Source: JAWXCH01 sp034440595
Lineage (GTDB): Bacteria > Planctomycetota > Planctomycetia > Pirellulales > JALHPA01
Direction of reading: 5' to 3'
DNA length: 16,376 nucleotides
Assembly: GCA_034440595.1 (NCBI GenBank)
Contig: JAWXCH010000098.1
Coordinates: 1-16,376 of the forward strand
Position 1 is the first letter of the stretch. Each line of letters opens with the position of its first letter. The position numbers and the translations under genes were made by a program. Below the pieces are notes generated by a model. That model had not been told where the DNA came from, did no database searches, and saw only the letters and a list, made by a program, of their open reading frames with translations. Of this stretch, positions 1-7,824 are shown in pieces.

Positions 1-123
1 CTCGCGATGCAGAAACTCATTGAACTCGTCGGTCTGCGCAAGTTCTTCAAAACTCCGCCAGAATCGCGGCCCTTGCGACTCTGCCAGTTTCTGGCGAACG
101 GTGGATAATGTCAGCGGTTCCAC
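1..123 (-). CDS. actB: ActB, alternative complex III iron-sulfur/molybdopterin-like subunit (N-terminal fragment)
   Basis: Only the first 41 codons lie in the window; the gene continues off the left edge. Translation from the GTG at 121-123 gives a start VEPLTLSTVRQKLA followed by FWRSFEELAQTDEFNEFLHRE. The W-R-S-(F/L)-E-E-L-A...EF..FLHRE pattern is the conserved N-terminus of the large TAT-variant-translocated iron-sulfur/molybdopterin-oxidoreductase-like subunit of alternative complex III, a quinol:electron-acceptor oxidoreductase of the membrane. The GTG is chosen because an AGGAGAG Shine-Dalgarno sits a few bases upstream and overlaps the stop codon of the preceding pentaheme cytochrome gene; the two genes are 9 bp apart, so they are surely co-transcribed. 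The gene order actA-actB is the usual one. The fragment was too short to see any cofactor-binding motif. Confidence 0.85.
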   Translation of the reverse strand, partial: MEPLTLSTVRQKLAESQGPRFWRSFEELAQTDEFNEFLHRE

Positions 124-132
124 AAAACTCTC

Positions 133-792
133 CTAACGATGGCAGGTCGAACAATTCGTCAATGAATTGACGTGATACTTATCGACCAGCTTCATTCCCA
201 GCTCGGCTTGCGTCGTATGGTCCATGGCCGGAGTCCAATCCGTGGCAAACACCTTGTCGCGCGGCCCGATAAAATCCTGCGGATTGCGATGACACTCCAG
301 ACACCACTCCATCTGCATTGTGTGCGCTTTATATGTCAACGGCATCTTATCGACGCGACCGTGACAGGTGACGCAGGCCACACCCTTTTGCACATGAATG
401 CTGTGATTGAAATATGCGAAGTCGGGCAGATCGTAGACGCGCGTCCAGGGTATGGACTTTCCGCTGGCGTAGCTGTCGCGCACTGGAGCAAGCTTCGGAC
501 TATCTTTCCAAACTTGCGAATGGCACTGCATGCAGGTCTGTGTCGGAGGAATTCCGGCAAACGGGCCAGTCTCAACCGTTGTGTGACAGAAGCGGCAGTC
601 GATCCCAAGACCGGCGACGTGATGCTCGTGACTGAACTGCACGGGCTGATCTCGGAAGACACCCTTTTGCGTCGCATAAGATGACCGGAAATAGATGGAC
701 AACATCCAACCAATCCCGGCCAGCACGAACAACGCGCCAAAAATGGTGGCACGCGAAAACGCGTTCATGCTGCGATGAAATGCCTGCGGCAT
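133..792 (-). CDS. actA: ActA, pentaheme c-type cytochrome subunit of alternative complex III
   Basis: This 219-residue protein has five CxxCH heme-attachment motifs: CRFCH, CMQCH, CVTCH, CLECH and CSTCH (the last one at the extreme C-terminus). Five hemes is the number known for ActA of alternative complex III, and the next gene downstream is ActB, which fixes the identity. A single hydrophobic segment at about residues 14-34 (FGALFVLAGIGWMLSIYF) serves as signal anchor, placing the heme domain outside the cytoplasmic membrane, where it passes electrons from quinol oxidation toward periplasmic carriers or a terminal oxidase. Extra histidines (for example in SHEHH, NHSIH, KAHTM) are plausible distal heme ligands. 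The ATG at 790-792 is preceded by AGGAAC about 12 bases upstream. It is the first gene of the operon, since about 740 bp without a convincing gene lie upstream. Confidence 0.92.
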   Translation of the reverse strand: MPQAFHRSMNAFSRATIFGALFVLAGIGWMLSIYFRSSYATQKGVFRDQPVQFSHEHHVAGLGIDCRFCHTTVETGPFAGIPPTQTCMQCHSQVWKDSPKLAPVRDSYASGKSIPWTRVYDLPDFAYFNHSIHVQKGVACVTCHGRVDKMPLTYKAHTMQMEWCLECHRNPQDFIGPRDKVFATDWTPAMDHTTQAELGMKLVDKYHVNSLTNCSTCHR

Positions 793-1533
793 AGTCGATC
801 AAGTTCCTGCAATCAAACACGCGAACACTAACATAACCAATCTACTAACTTCCATTTACTTCGACTGCCACTCTTTTGAGCGGTTCTTGAATGGACTGAA
901 GTTGCTCTGTCCAGCACGCGTGATTGCAAAGTTATACCGCGCAGCACCGCCACTCGCCTAGGACCTCCAGACTGCATCCGATGCTTCTTTTCGTTAGTTC
1001 TTGATTTTCCAGTGACATTCATCGGACTGCGATTTGCCACGAGCGACATATCACAAGATTTCGATAAGTCCGTCTAATCCTCAGAATTTTGACCGGCGAC
1101 AAATATTCACCAGTTCAATTGCGCAAGCCGCATCTAAATCATTCGCCGGTTTCAAGCAGCGAGTAACTCATCCGGCAATTCGCCAACCAGACTGAGCAAC
1201 TGCTACGATGACAAGTTGAGAATGCATCTCAGAACAAATTTCCTGAAGGTTGTACGTTAGCAACTACATGGATTTGCCTTCTGCCTGGTAAAACCGGCTG
1301 TGAACCGCATGGGCAGCAAAGTTGTCCTATAGACAGATCGCCATCGAGTTAAGAATTCGGCCAAAACGCAGGGGTAGCAGAGCAAGTTCCGCCGCGAAAG
1401 CAGGTCTCGCTTCAGCGGGGCTTGCAATACCTGATAATCTTGATAACTTGACGGCTAGTGAGGACTTGCATCCCAACCTGCCAGTCAGAATTGGGCACTG
1501 CGAGTGATCCTACTGCAAGGCGGATTTCTCCTT
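793..1533. other. Gene-poor intergenic stretch upstream of actA and tRNA-Arg
   Basis: I find no convincing protein here. The short open frames (73 aa on minus at 828-1049, 61 aa on plus at 1322-1507) resemble no family, have no Shine-Dalgarno and show no amino-acid pattern of a real protein. The left part must hold the act operon promoter: upstream of actA on the minus strand there is a weak TTGGTT-17-TTTGAT pair, which I do not rate highly. Two structured sites are visible: a small inverted repeat TGAGA/TCTCA around ATGCA at 1217-1231, and the much stronger 44-nt hairpin at 1382-1425 listed separately. Just before the tRNA, GCAAGG at 1515-1520 can pair with CCTTGC at 1530-1535, which overlaps the first two tRNA bases. 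Confidence 0.5.
1382..1425 (+). ncRNA. Candidate structured RNA element (long-stem hairpin) upstream of tRNA-Arg
   Basis: On the plus strand GCAAGTTCCGC (1382-1392) pairs over its full 11 bases with GCGGGGCTTGC (1415-1425), using nine Watson-Crick and two G-U pairs. Inside it, GAAAGC and GCTTC can form a second helix with one bulged A, closing on the loop AGGTCTC. The two G-U pairs would become A-C mismatches on the other strand, so if it works as RNA the plus strand is favoured. There is no T-run after it, so it is not a simple terminator. It lies about 110 bp upstream of tRNA-Arg in otherwise empty DNA. It could be part of a small RNA, a processing site in a tRNA precursor, or chance; I recognise no known RNA family. 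Confidence 0.3.
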
Positions 1534-1607
<74 letters not shown>

Positions 1608-1658
1608 TTGCTGGTTTTTAGGGTATTTGAGAGCGGTGGCTATTCCGTCCCATGAGGC

Positions 1659-2333
1659 TCAACCAAACGCCTTCTTCCAAACTGGCGGCAAGGGTGCCGT
1701 GATCGTGATTCGCTCTTTTGTGGTAGGGTGATCAAACGACAGTTGCCGGGCATGCAGCCCAATTCCCGACCTGAGCCGCTGATGGCCGCCGTATTTACTG
1801 TCGCCATAGATCGGAAAGCCGTGGGCTGAAAACTGCACCCGGATCTGATGTTTGCGGCCGGTGTCCAGGTGGATTTCCACCAGACTACGGTCATCGACAG
1901 TCTGCAAGCGACGGTAGCTCAGTCGGGCCTCGCGGGCATCCGGCAATTGTGCGGCGCGGTTCGGATGGATCGTTTGCATCCGATGCTGCTGCTCATCTTT
2001 GATGAGCCAATCGGTCCACTGCGCCGCGGCCGGTTCGATGACTCCCTCCAGCCAGGCCAGGTAGACCTTCGCCACTGAACCGGCGACCAGTTGCTGACTC
2101 AAGCGAGCGGCTCCCTTGGATGTACGAGCCAGAATCAGCGCGCCGCTGACCATCGCATCCAGCCGGCTGACCACGCCGATGTAGACGTTGCCCGGCTTGT
2201 CGTATTTCTGCTTGAGATACTGCCGCGCAACTGTCACCATGCTCGCTTCGTCGGCTTGCACTCCCATCGTGGCCAGCCCGGCGGGCTTGTTGACGACCAA
2301 CAGGTGATTGTCTTCGTACAAAACATCCAGCAT
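1659..2333 (-). CDS. RluA-family RNA pseudouridine synthase (divergent HRLD motif)
   Basis: This 224-residue protein is a stand-alone catalytic domain of the RluA pseudouridine synthase family, with no S4 RNA-binding domain in front. Visible family motifs are YEDNHLLVVNKPAGLA at the start, SRLDAMVSGALILAR around residues 56-70 with the catalytic aspartate D59, and GRKHQIRVQF...GFPIYGDSKYGG in the second half. The family isomerises specific uridines in rRNA or tRNA. The target cannot be told from sequence. The usual catalytic motif HRLDxxTSG reads SRLDAMVSG here: the Arg and Asp are kept, but the leading His and the Thr are replaced. The gene starts 77 bp from the divergent maf gene, converges on tRNA-Arg, and has only a weak ribosome site. 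Length is normal for the short RluA-like subfamily. Confidence 0.88.
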   Translation of the reverse strand: MLDVLYEDNHLLVVNKPAGLATMGVQADEASMVTVARQYLKQKYDKPGNVYIGVVSRLDAMVSGALILARTSKGAARLSQQLVAGSVAKVYLAWLEGVIEPAAAQWTDWLIKDEQQHRMQTIHPNRAAQLPDAREARLSYRRLQTVDDRSLVEIHLDTGRKHQIRVQFSAHGFPIYGDSKYGGHQRLRSGIGLHARQLSFDHPTTKERITITAPLPPVWKKAFG

Positions 2334-2410
2334 GTCAGCCTACCATCAACAACAGGGGCAACTTAGAATCAATCGCAGTCAGCAAGTCGCCATTCTAACT
2401 CAATCCGTTC

Positions 2411-2998
2411 ATGTTCACACAAGAACTCATCCTGGCCAGCCGTTCACCACGCCGACAGCAATTGCTGAGCGAGGCTGGCTATCCGTTTCGCATTGTGATG
2501 CCTGAGTCAGCCGACGAGTGCGGGAGTTGCAGTCGCGAGAGCCCGGCGCGAACTGTGATGCGATTGGCGATGCAAAAGGCAGCCGATGTGGCACGACAAG
2601 TTGGTCGGGGAGTTGTGGTCGGTTGTGATACGGTTGCCGAAATCGACGGGCAAGTCCTTGGTAAGCCGGATAGTGAAGCGACCGCCCGGCGGATGTTACG
2701 GATGCTGCGCGGCTGCGAGCACCGCGTTCTGAGCGGGCTGTGCGTATGGAATGTTCCCGATCATGCGCCGGATGTCCGATTGGCTGTGACCCGATTGGTC
2801 ATGGACCCAATTGATGATGCACAGTTGGAAGCATATCTGGCCACGTATCAATGGGAAGGAAAGGCGGGCGCGTTTGGCTATCAGGACGGTTTGGACTGGG
2901 TCCACATCGTTGATGGCAGCGAGTCCAATGTCGTTGGGCTGCCGATGGAACTGTTGGGAAAGATGCTTGCTGAGTTGCCTGCAAGAATGATGAATTAA
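2411..2998 (+). CDS. maf: Maf/YhdE-family nucleoside triphosphate pyrophosphatase
   Basis: This 195-residue protein matches the Maf family, which hydrolyses non-canonical or excess (d)NTPs such as dTTP/UTP or modified pyrimidines to the monophosphate in the cytoplasm. Motifs in order: LASRSPRRQQLLSEAG at residues 8-23 (the SxSPRR signature), GCDT at 71-74 (active-site Asp 73) followed by GKP at 84-86, WEGKAGAFGYQ at 148-158 (Lys 151, Gln 158) and SNVVGLPMELL near the C-terminus. Length is typical. The ATG at 2411 is the natural start because the conserved motif begins within ten residues of it; I see no good Shine-Dalgarno. The next gene begins 16 bp after its stop, so the two form an operon. 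The substrate subclass (YhdE or YceF type) cannot be fixed by eye. Confidence 0.9.
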   Translation: MFTQELILASRSPRRQQLLSEAGYPFRIVMPESADECGSCSRESPARTVMRLAMQKAADVARQVGRGVVVGCDTVAEIDGQVLGKPDSEATARRMLRMLRGCEHRVLSGLCVWNVPDHAPDVRLAVTRLVMDPIDDAQLEAYLATYQWEGKAGAFGYQDGLDWVHIVDGSESNVVGLPMELLGKMLAELPARMMN

Positions 2999-3014
2999 GA
3001 ACGGGAACAATGCG

Positions 3015-4232
3015 ATGAGTAACATGACCAAACTGGATTTGCAGGCCATTCAATCGGAATTGCGCAGTGCAGGCATCGATGGCTGGCTGCTGTACGATTT
3101 TCGCGGCACCAACCCGCTGGCTAGGCGTGTCCTGGGATTCGATCCGCAGACGATGAGCACTCGGCGATGGTTCTACTTTATTCCTGCCACAGGTACTCCA
3201 AGAAAACTGGTACACAGAATTGAATCGGCGGCGCTGGACCACTTACCAGGGGAGCGGCATGTCTACCTGCGCTGGCAGGAACTGGAGGAAGGCGTCCGCT
3301 GGACCTTGAGCGACATCAAAAACGGAATAGCCGGGCTGCGCATCGCGATGGAATATGCTCCGGGCGTTTCCAATCCGTATTTGTCCCGCGTGGATGCCGG
3401 GACGATTGAGTTTGTTCGCTCGCTAGGAGTCGAGATCGTCAGCAGCGGCGACTTGGTGCAGCAGTTTGAAGCCACTTGGAGTGCAGCGCAGTGGCAGATG
3501 CATCAGCAGGCAGCAAAATGGACCGCGCAGGCGTTTGAAGTGGCCTGGCAGTATATTTCCGACCGAGTACGGTCGAGCGGCAATACGACTGAACTTGACG
3601 TGCAGCAGCAGATCATTGCCTTTCTGCATGAAAAACAAATGGTCTTTGATCATCCGCCGATTGTGGCCGTCGGTGCGCACAGCGGCGATCCACATTACGA
3701 GCCGACGGAATCCTCCAATTTGCCAATCGCCGAGGGGGATCTGGTACTGATCGATCTCTGGGCCAAGCTACACCAGCCGAACGCGGTCTATAGCGATCTG
3801 ACGCAGATGGGTTACGTCGGCACGCAGGTGCCGGAGAAGTACGCTCAGATGTTTGGCATCTTAGCCGCAGCGCGCGATGCGGGGATTCGGGCGGTGCAGG
3901 ATGCGTTCGCTACGAATCGTGCCGTGTGCGGGTGGGAAATCGACGACGCTTGTCGCACTGTCATCGAGCAGGCCGGTTACGGCGAATACTTCATCCATCG
4001 CACCGGGCACAATATCGGCACCGAAGACCACGGCAATGGTGCGCACATCGACAATATGGAAACACACGATCAGCGGCGGCTATTACGCGGGACGTGCTTC
4101 TCCATCGAGCCAGGCATCTATCTGCCAGAATATGGCATGCGCAGCGAGGTCAATGTGTTCATTGACGAGCAGGGGAGGGTTCACGTGACTGGCGGAACGC
4201 CGCAGCAGGCGATTCGCGCGGTGCTGGCGTAG
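3015..4232 (+). CDS. M24 family metallopeptidase (Xaa-Pro aminopeptidase/prolidase type)
   Basis: A 405-residue cytoplasmic enzyme with a creatinase-like N-terminal domain (about residues 1-150) and a pita-bread metallopeptidase domain (about 165-400). All five expected metal ligands are visible: D247 (LVLIDLW), D261 (YSDLTQMG), H332 (RTGHNIG), E365 (SIEPGIY) and E378 (RSEVNVF). The catalytic-site histidine motif is AHSGDPHYEP near residue 222. Enzymes of this family remove an N-terminal residue in front of proline or split X-Pro dipeptides using two Mn or other divalent ions. No signal peptide is seen. The ATG at 3015 has GGGAAC about 9 bases upstream; an in-frame ATG lies three codons later. 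It follows maf by 16 bp and ends 121 bp before a convergent gene. Exact substrate is not determinable from sequence. Confidence 0.9.
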   Translation: MSNMTKLDLQAIQSELRSAGIDGWLLYDFRGTNPLARRVLGFDPQTMSTRRWFYFIPATGTPRKLVHRIESAALDHLPGERHVYLRWQELEEGVRWTLSDIKNGIAGLRIAMEYAPGVSNPYLSRVDAGTIEFVRSLGVEIVSSGDLVQQFEATWSAAQWQMHQQAAKWTAQAFEVAWQYISDRVRSSGNTTELDVQQQIIAFLHEKQMVFDHPPIVAVGAHSGDPHYEPTESSNLPIAEGDLVLIDLWAKLHQPNAVYSDLTQMGYVGTQVPEKYAQMFGILAAARDAGIRAVQDAFATNRAVCGWEIDDACRTVIEQAGYGEYFIHRTGHNIGTEDHGNGAHIDNMETHDQRRLLRGTCFSIEPGIYLPEYGMRSEVNVFIDEQGRVHVTGGTPQQAIRAVLA

Positions 4233-4257
4233 ATTCTCAGTAGAGCAAGCCCATGCG

Positions 4258-4274
4258 CACTGGCGGAGCCAGTG
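4258..4274. terminator. Hairpin between convergent genes, possible terminator
   Basis: CACTGGC (4258-4264) and GCCAGTG (4268-4274) form a perfect 7-bp stem with a three-base loop GGA, in the 121-bp gap between the M24 peptidase and the convergent FN3 gene. A second, weaker hairpin (ATAGTC with GGCTAT, 4282-4300) is followed by a short T-run TTTT. Either could end plus-strand transcription; the first lacks a U-tract, so the role is an inference from position. Confidence 0.4.
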
Positions 4275-4353
4275 GCACACGATAGTCATCGGTTGGCTAT
4301 TTTCCTCGCTGGCGCGTCGGGTAGAAAAGGGTTCTTCACTATCTCACGTTCGT

Positions 4354-7300
4354 CTAAACCAAGAATCCCAGCGTGGATCCTTGGATCACGTTCGATGAAG
4401 CCGACCATCCTGAGCCGTTCTTGGCCATTACCCGGAACAGGTAAGACCACTCAGGAACTAACGTGTTGTCGATGATGCTAGTCACGGTCGAGTCCACTGA
4501 TGCAAAGGTCGTCCAGGTCGTGCCGTTGTCTAGCGAACGCTGCAGGATGAATCCTGTGTCGTTGGCAGAATTATCGTTCCAGGAAAGCTTCACTTGTCGC
4601 GACGAAACCACCGATCCGCGCAGATTACTCGGAGCATTTGGAACGGCACCAGTCAGTCCGGACGATATACCGTTAATATTTCCGCCGGTCGAGGCAAACG
4701 TACTTGCCGATGATGCTAGCGAGGCCGAGAACGCCGTGCCCGCGATGTTGGAGTATGCCGAAGTCAGTGAACCGCTCAGTGCCTGCACGCGGTAATTCAC
4801 GGCAATGCCAGCAATGACGGCGGTATCAGCGTACGACGTGACATTTGCGCCAACCGTCGCAAGCACAGTCCATTGCGGGCTGGTATTGGTTTGACGTTCG
4901 ATGCGGAAGCCGGTCTCGTTGGTGGAGTTGTCCACCCAGACCAAATTCGACCTTGGACCAGCACCAGGTGTCACAACCAGATTGGATGGAGCCGCAACCG
5001 TGGACGAATTAAACGCAGTCCCGGCGATGTTGGAGAAGGCGGATGCAGTGCCACCATTCACCGCGCGGACGCGGTAGTTAAACGCGATTCCAGTGGTGAC
5101 ATTCGTATCGGTGTACGAAGTCGCATTGGGACCAAGCGTGGCCACCAGGAACCATTGCGGGCTGGCGCTGGTCTGCCGTTCGACCTGGATGCCCGTCTCG
5201 GTCGCAGCATTGTCAATCCAGGTCACGTTGGCCTGCAATCCCGGACCGGCAGTCACGGCCAAATTGGAGGGCGCTGCCAGGCCTTGGTTACCAAGAGTAA
5301 ATGTGGTTCCGGCGATATTGGAATACGACGAAACCGTTGAACCACTCACCGCCTGAATTCGGTAGTTGGCGGACATGCCAATAGAGACATTGGTATCCAC
5401 ATACGAAGTGGCGTTCGCACCAAGCGTCGCAATGACGACCCACTGCGGGTTGGTGCTGGTTTGTCGCTCCACGCGAACCGCAGTTTCGTTGGAAGCGTTG
5501 TCAACCCAGGTCAGGTTGGCCTGCGGTCCAGCGGCAGGATTCACCACCAAATTGGAAGGTGCCGCCACCGTGACGACAAATGTCGTGCCAGCAATATTGG
5601 AGAACGCCGACTGTTGCGTCTGAGTCAACGCTTGCACACGGTAGTTGACGGAAATACCAGCGACAAGATTGGTATCGACATAGGTGGTTGAATTGGCCGC
5701 GATTGTCGCAAGCACCGCCCATTGGCCGTTGGTGCTGGTTTGCCGTTCGATGCGGAAAGCTGTTTCAACGCTAGAATTGTCGGTCCAACTCAGATTGGCC
5801 TGCAGTCCTGGACCAGCAGTTACCGCCAGATTGGACGGAGCGTTCAGCGTATTCGACGAGAAGGCGGTTCCGGCGATATTGGAGTACGCGGAGACGGCTG
5901 TCGTATTGACCGCCTGCACGCGGTAATTGACCGACATGCCGGTGGTGATATTGGTGTCTGTGTAAGCAGTGGCATTTGCGCCGAGCGTGGCGACCAGAAC
6001 CCAGTTCGCATTAGTGTTCGTCTGGCGCTCGACGCGGATTGCCGTTTCGTTGGTGGCGTTATCGACCCAGGTCAGGTTAGCCTGCAATCCTGGTCCAGCA
6101 GTGACCACCAAATTAGACGGCGCAGCCACTGGAGTTGGCGTAATCGTGGTGCCTGCTGGCACTGAATACGGTGACGCAGTCGTCGCGTTGTACGCCTGAA
6201 CACGGTAATTCACAACCTGTCCGATAGTCACATTCGTATCGACATACGAAGTCGTATTGGCCGGGACAGTAGCAATGGAGTTCCAGACACCGGTGCCACC
6301 TGTCTGGCGCTCAATCCGGAAATTGGTCTCGCCAGTGGAGTTATCTGCCCAGAACAAGTTGGCTTGAACTCCAGGGCCACTCGTGACAGATAGGTTAGTC
6401 GGTGCGGCTAACGTCGCATTTGAGAACGACGTGCCAGCGATATTGGAATAGCCGGAAACGGCCGAACCACTCACAGCCTGAACGCGGTAGCTCACCGACA
6501 TGTTGACAGCGACGTTCGTATCAACATACGTGGTGGCATTCGCTCCCAGCGTGGCAACCAATACCCAGTTTGCATTGGTGTTGGTTTGACGTTCAACTCG
6601 AATTGCGGTTTCATTCGTTGCATTATCAATCCAACTGACGTTTGCCTGGAGGCCCGGGCCTGTCCCCTGAACGACTACAAGGTTGGTCGGTGCTGCCACC
6701 GTAATGACGTTAAATGCCGTCCCGGCAATGTTGGAGTAGCCAGAACTAAGCGAACCGTTCACAGCGCGAACACGATAATTCACCGCCATGCCAATGCTGA
6801 CATTGGTGTCCGAGTAAGTCATCGTATTGGAACCGAGAACCGCGACCTGCAGCCACTGTGGGTTGGTGCTTGTTTGTCGCTCAACGATAAATCCGGTTTC
6901 ATTGCCGGCCGTGTCCATCCAAGTCAGATTGGCTCGTGGCCCAGCGGCGGGCGTCACGACCAGATTGGTCGGAGCCGACGGAATTGCTGGAGGAGGAACA
7001 GGGAATGCGGTGCCGGCGATATTGGAATAGCCAGATAACTGTGTTCCCTCAATGGACTGCACACGGTAATTGACCGCCATACCCTGAGTGATATTGGTAT
7101 CGATGAACGAAGTCGAATTGGCTGGAATCGTCGCGTAAATAACCCAATTCGCATCGGTATTGGTCTGACGCTCAATACGATAGAATGTTTCACCGACAGA
7201 AGTGTCATTCCATGCAAGATTGGCCTGCAAACCAGGGCCAGGCGTCACGGCTAAGTTGGTTGGAGTAGTTGGTGCAAGCAATAAAAACGCCGTGCCGGCG

Positions 7301-7824
7301 ACGTTGGAAAAAGGAGATTCAGAACCAGCGGTCTTGGCGCGCACCCGATAGTTGACTGATGTGCCGCCAGAAATACTTGAATCGGTGTAGCTAGTTGCGT
7401 TGGCACCTACATTGGCCACGGTGACCCAATTCGGATTGGAGCTGGTTTGGCGCTGAATCTCAAAGCCAGTTTCATTCGTGGCATTGTCAATCCAAGTTAG
7501 ATTAGCCACCGTTCCAGCTCCAGGGCTGACCGAGAGATTCGTCGGAGTAGCTGGAATTGGAAAATTAAACGCAGTCCCTACAACATTTGAATACGACGCC
7601 GCAGTGCCATTCACCGCTACAACACGGTAATTGACCGACATACCATTGGTAAGATTTGTATCGGTGTATGAAATGGTGTTCGGGTTTAGTGTCGCGATGG
7701 TCGTCCACTGTGGATTATCGCTGGTCTGCCGTTCAACACGAAAACCGGTCTCCAATCCGGAATTGTCCTTCCAATTTAGTAGGACAGAAAGGCCAACACC
7801 CGGAGTCAATGCTAGATTGGTTGG
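4354..7824 (-). repeat. Tandem array of twelve FN3-encoding units, period about 282 bp
   Basis: On the minus strand each unit opens with the codons for A-P-(T/S)-N-L. The proline codons of these openings end at 7824, 7545, 7263, 6972, 6690, 6402, 6120, 5838, 5559, 5271, 4989 and 4632. The spacings are 279, 282, 291, 282, 288, 282, 282, 279, 288 and 282 bp, then 357 bp before the last, divergent unit. All differ by multiples of three, so the array grows and shrinks by whole codons and stays in frame. At DNA level the units are degenerate rather than identical, which argues against very recent amplification. Confidence 0.92.

Noticed and set aside
172..684. 170-aa plus-strand frame opposite actA
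   Set aside because: Antisense shadow; the minus strand has five heme motifs in frame.
828..1049. 73-aa minus-strand frame upstream of actA
   Set aside because: No ribosome site, no recognisable family, Arg/Ser-rich composition typical of random frames in this base composition.
1322..1507. 61-aa plus-strand frame before tRNA-Arg
   Set aside because: It runs through the 1382-1425 hairpin, lacks a ribosome site and shows no protein-like pattern.
4354..7824. Could the 282-bp repeats be a CRISPR, a satellite or a recombination cassette?
   Set aside because: Units are degenerate at DNA level, all in frame and coding for FN3 domains; there are no spacers and no short direct repeats.
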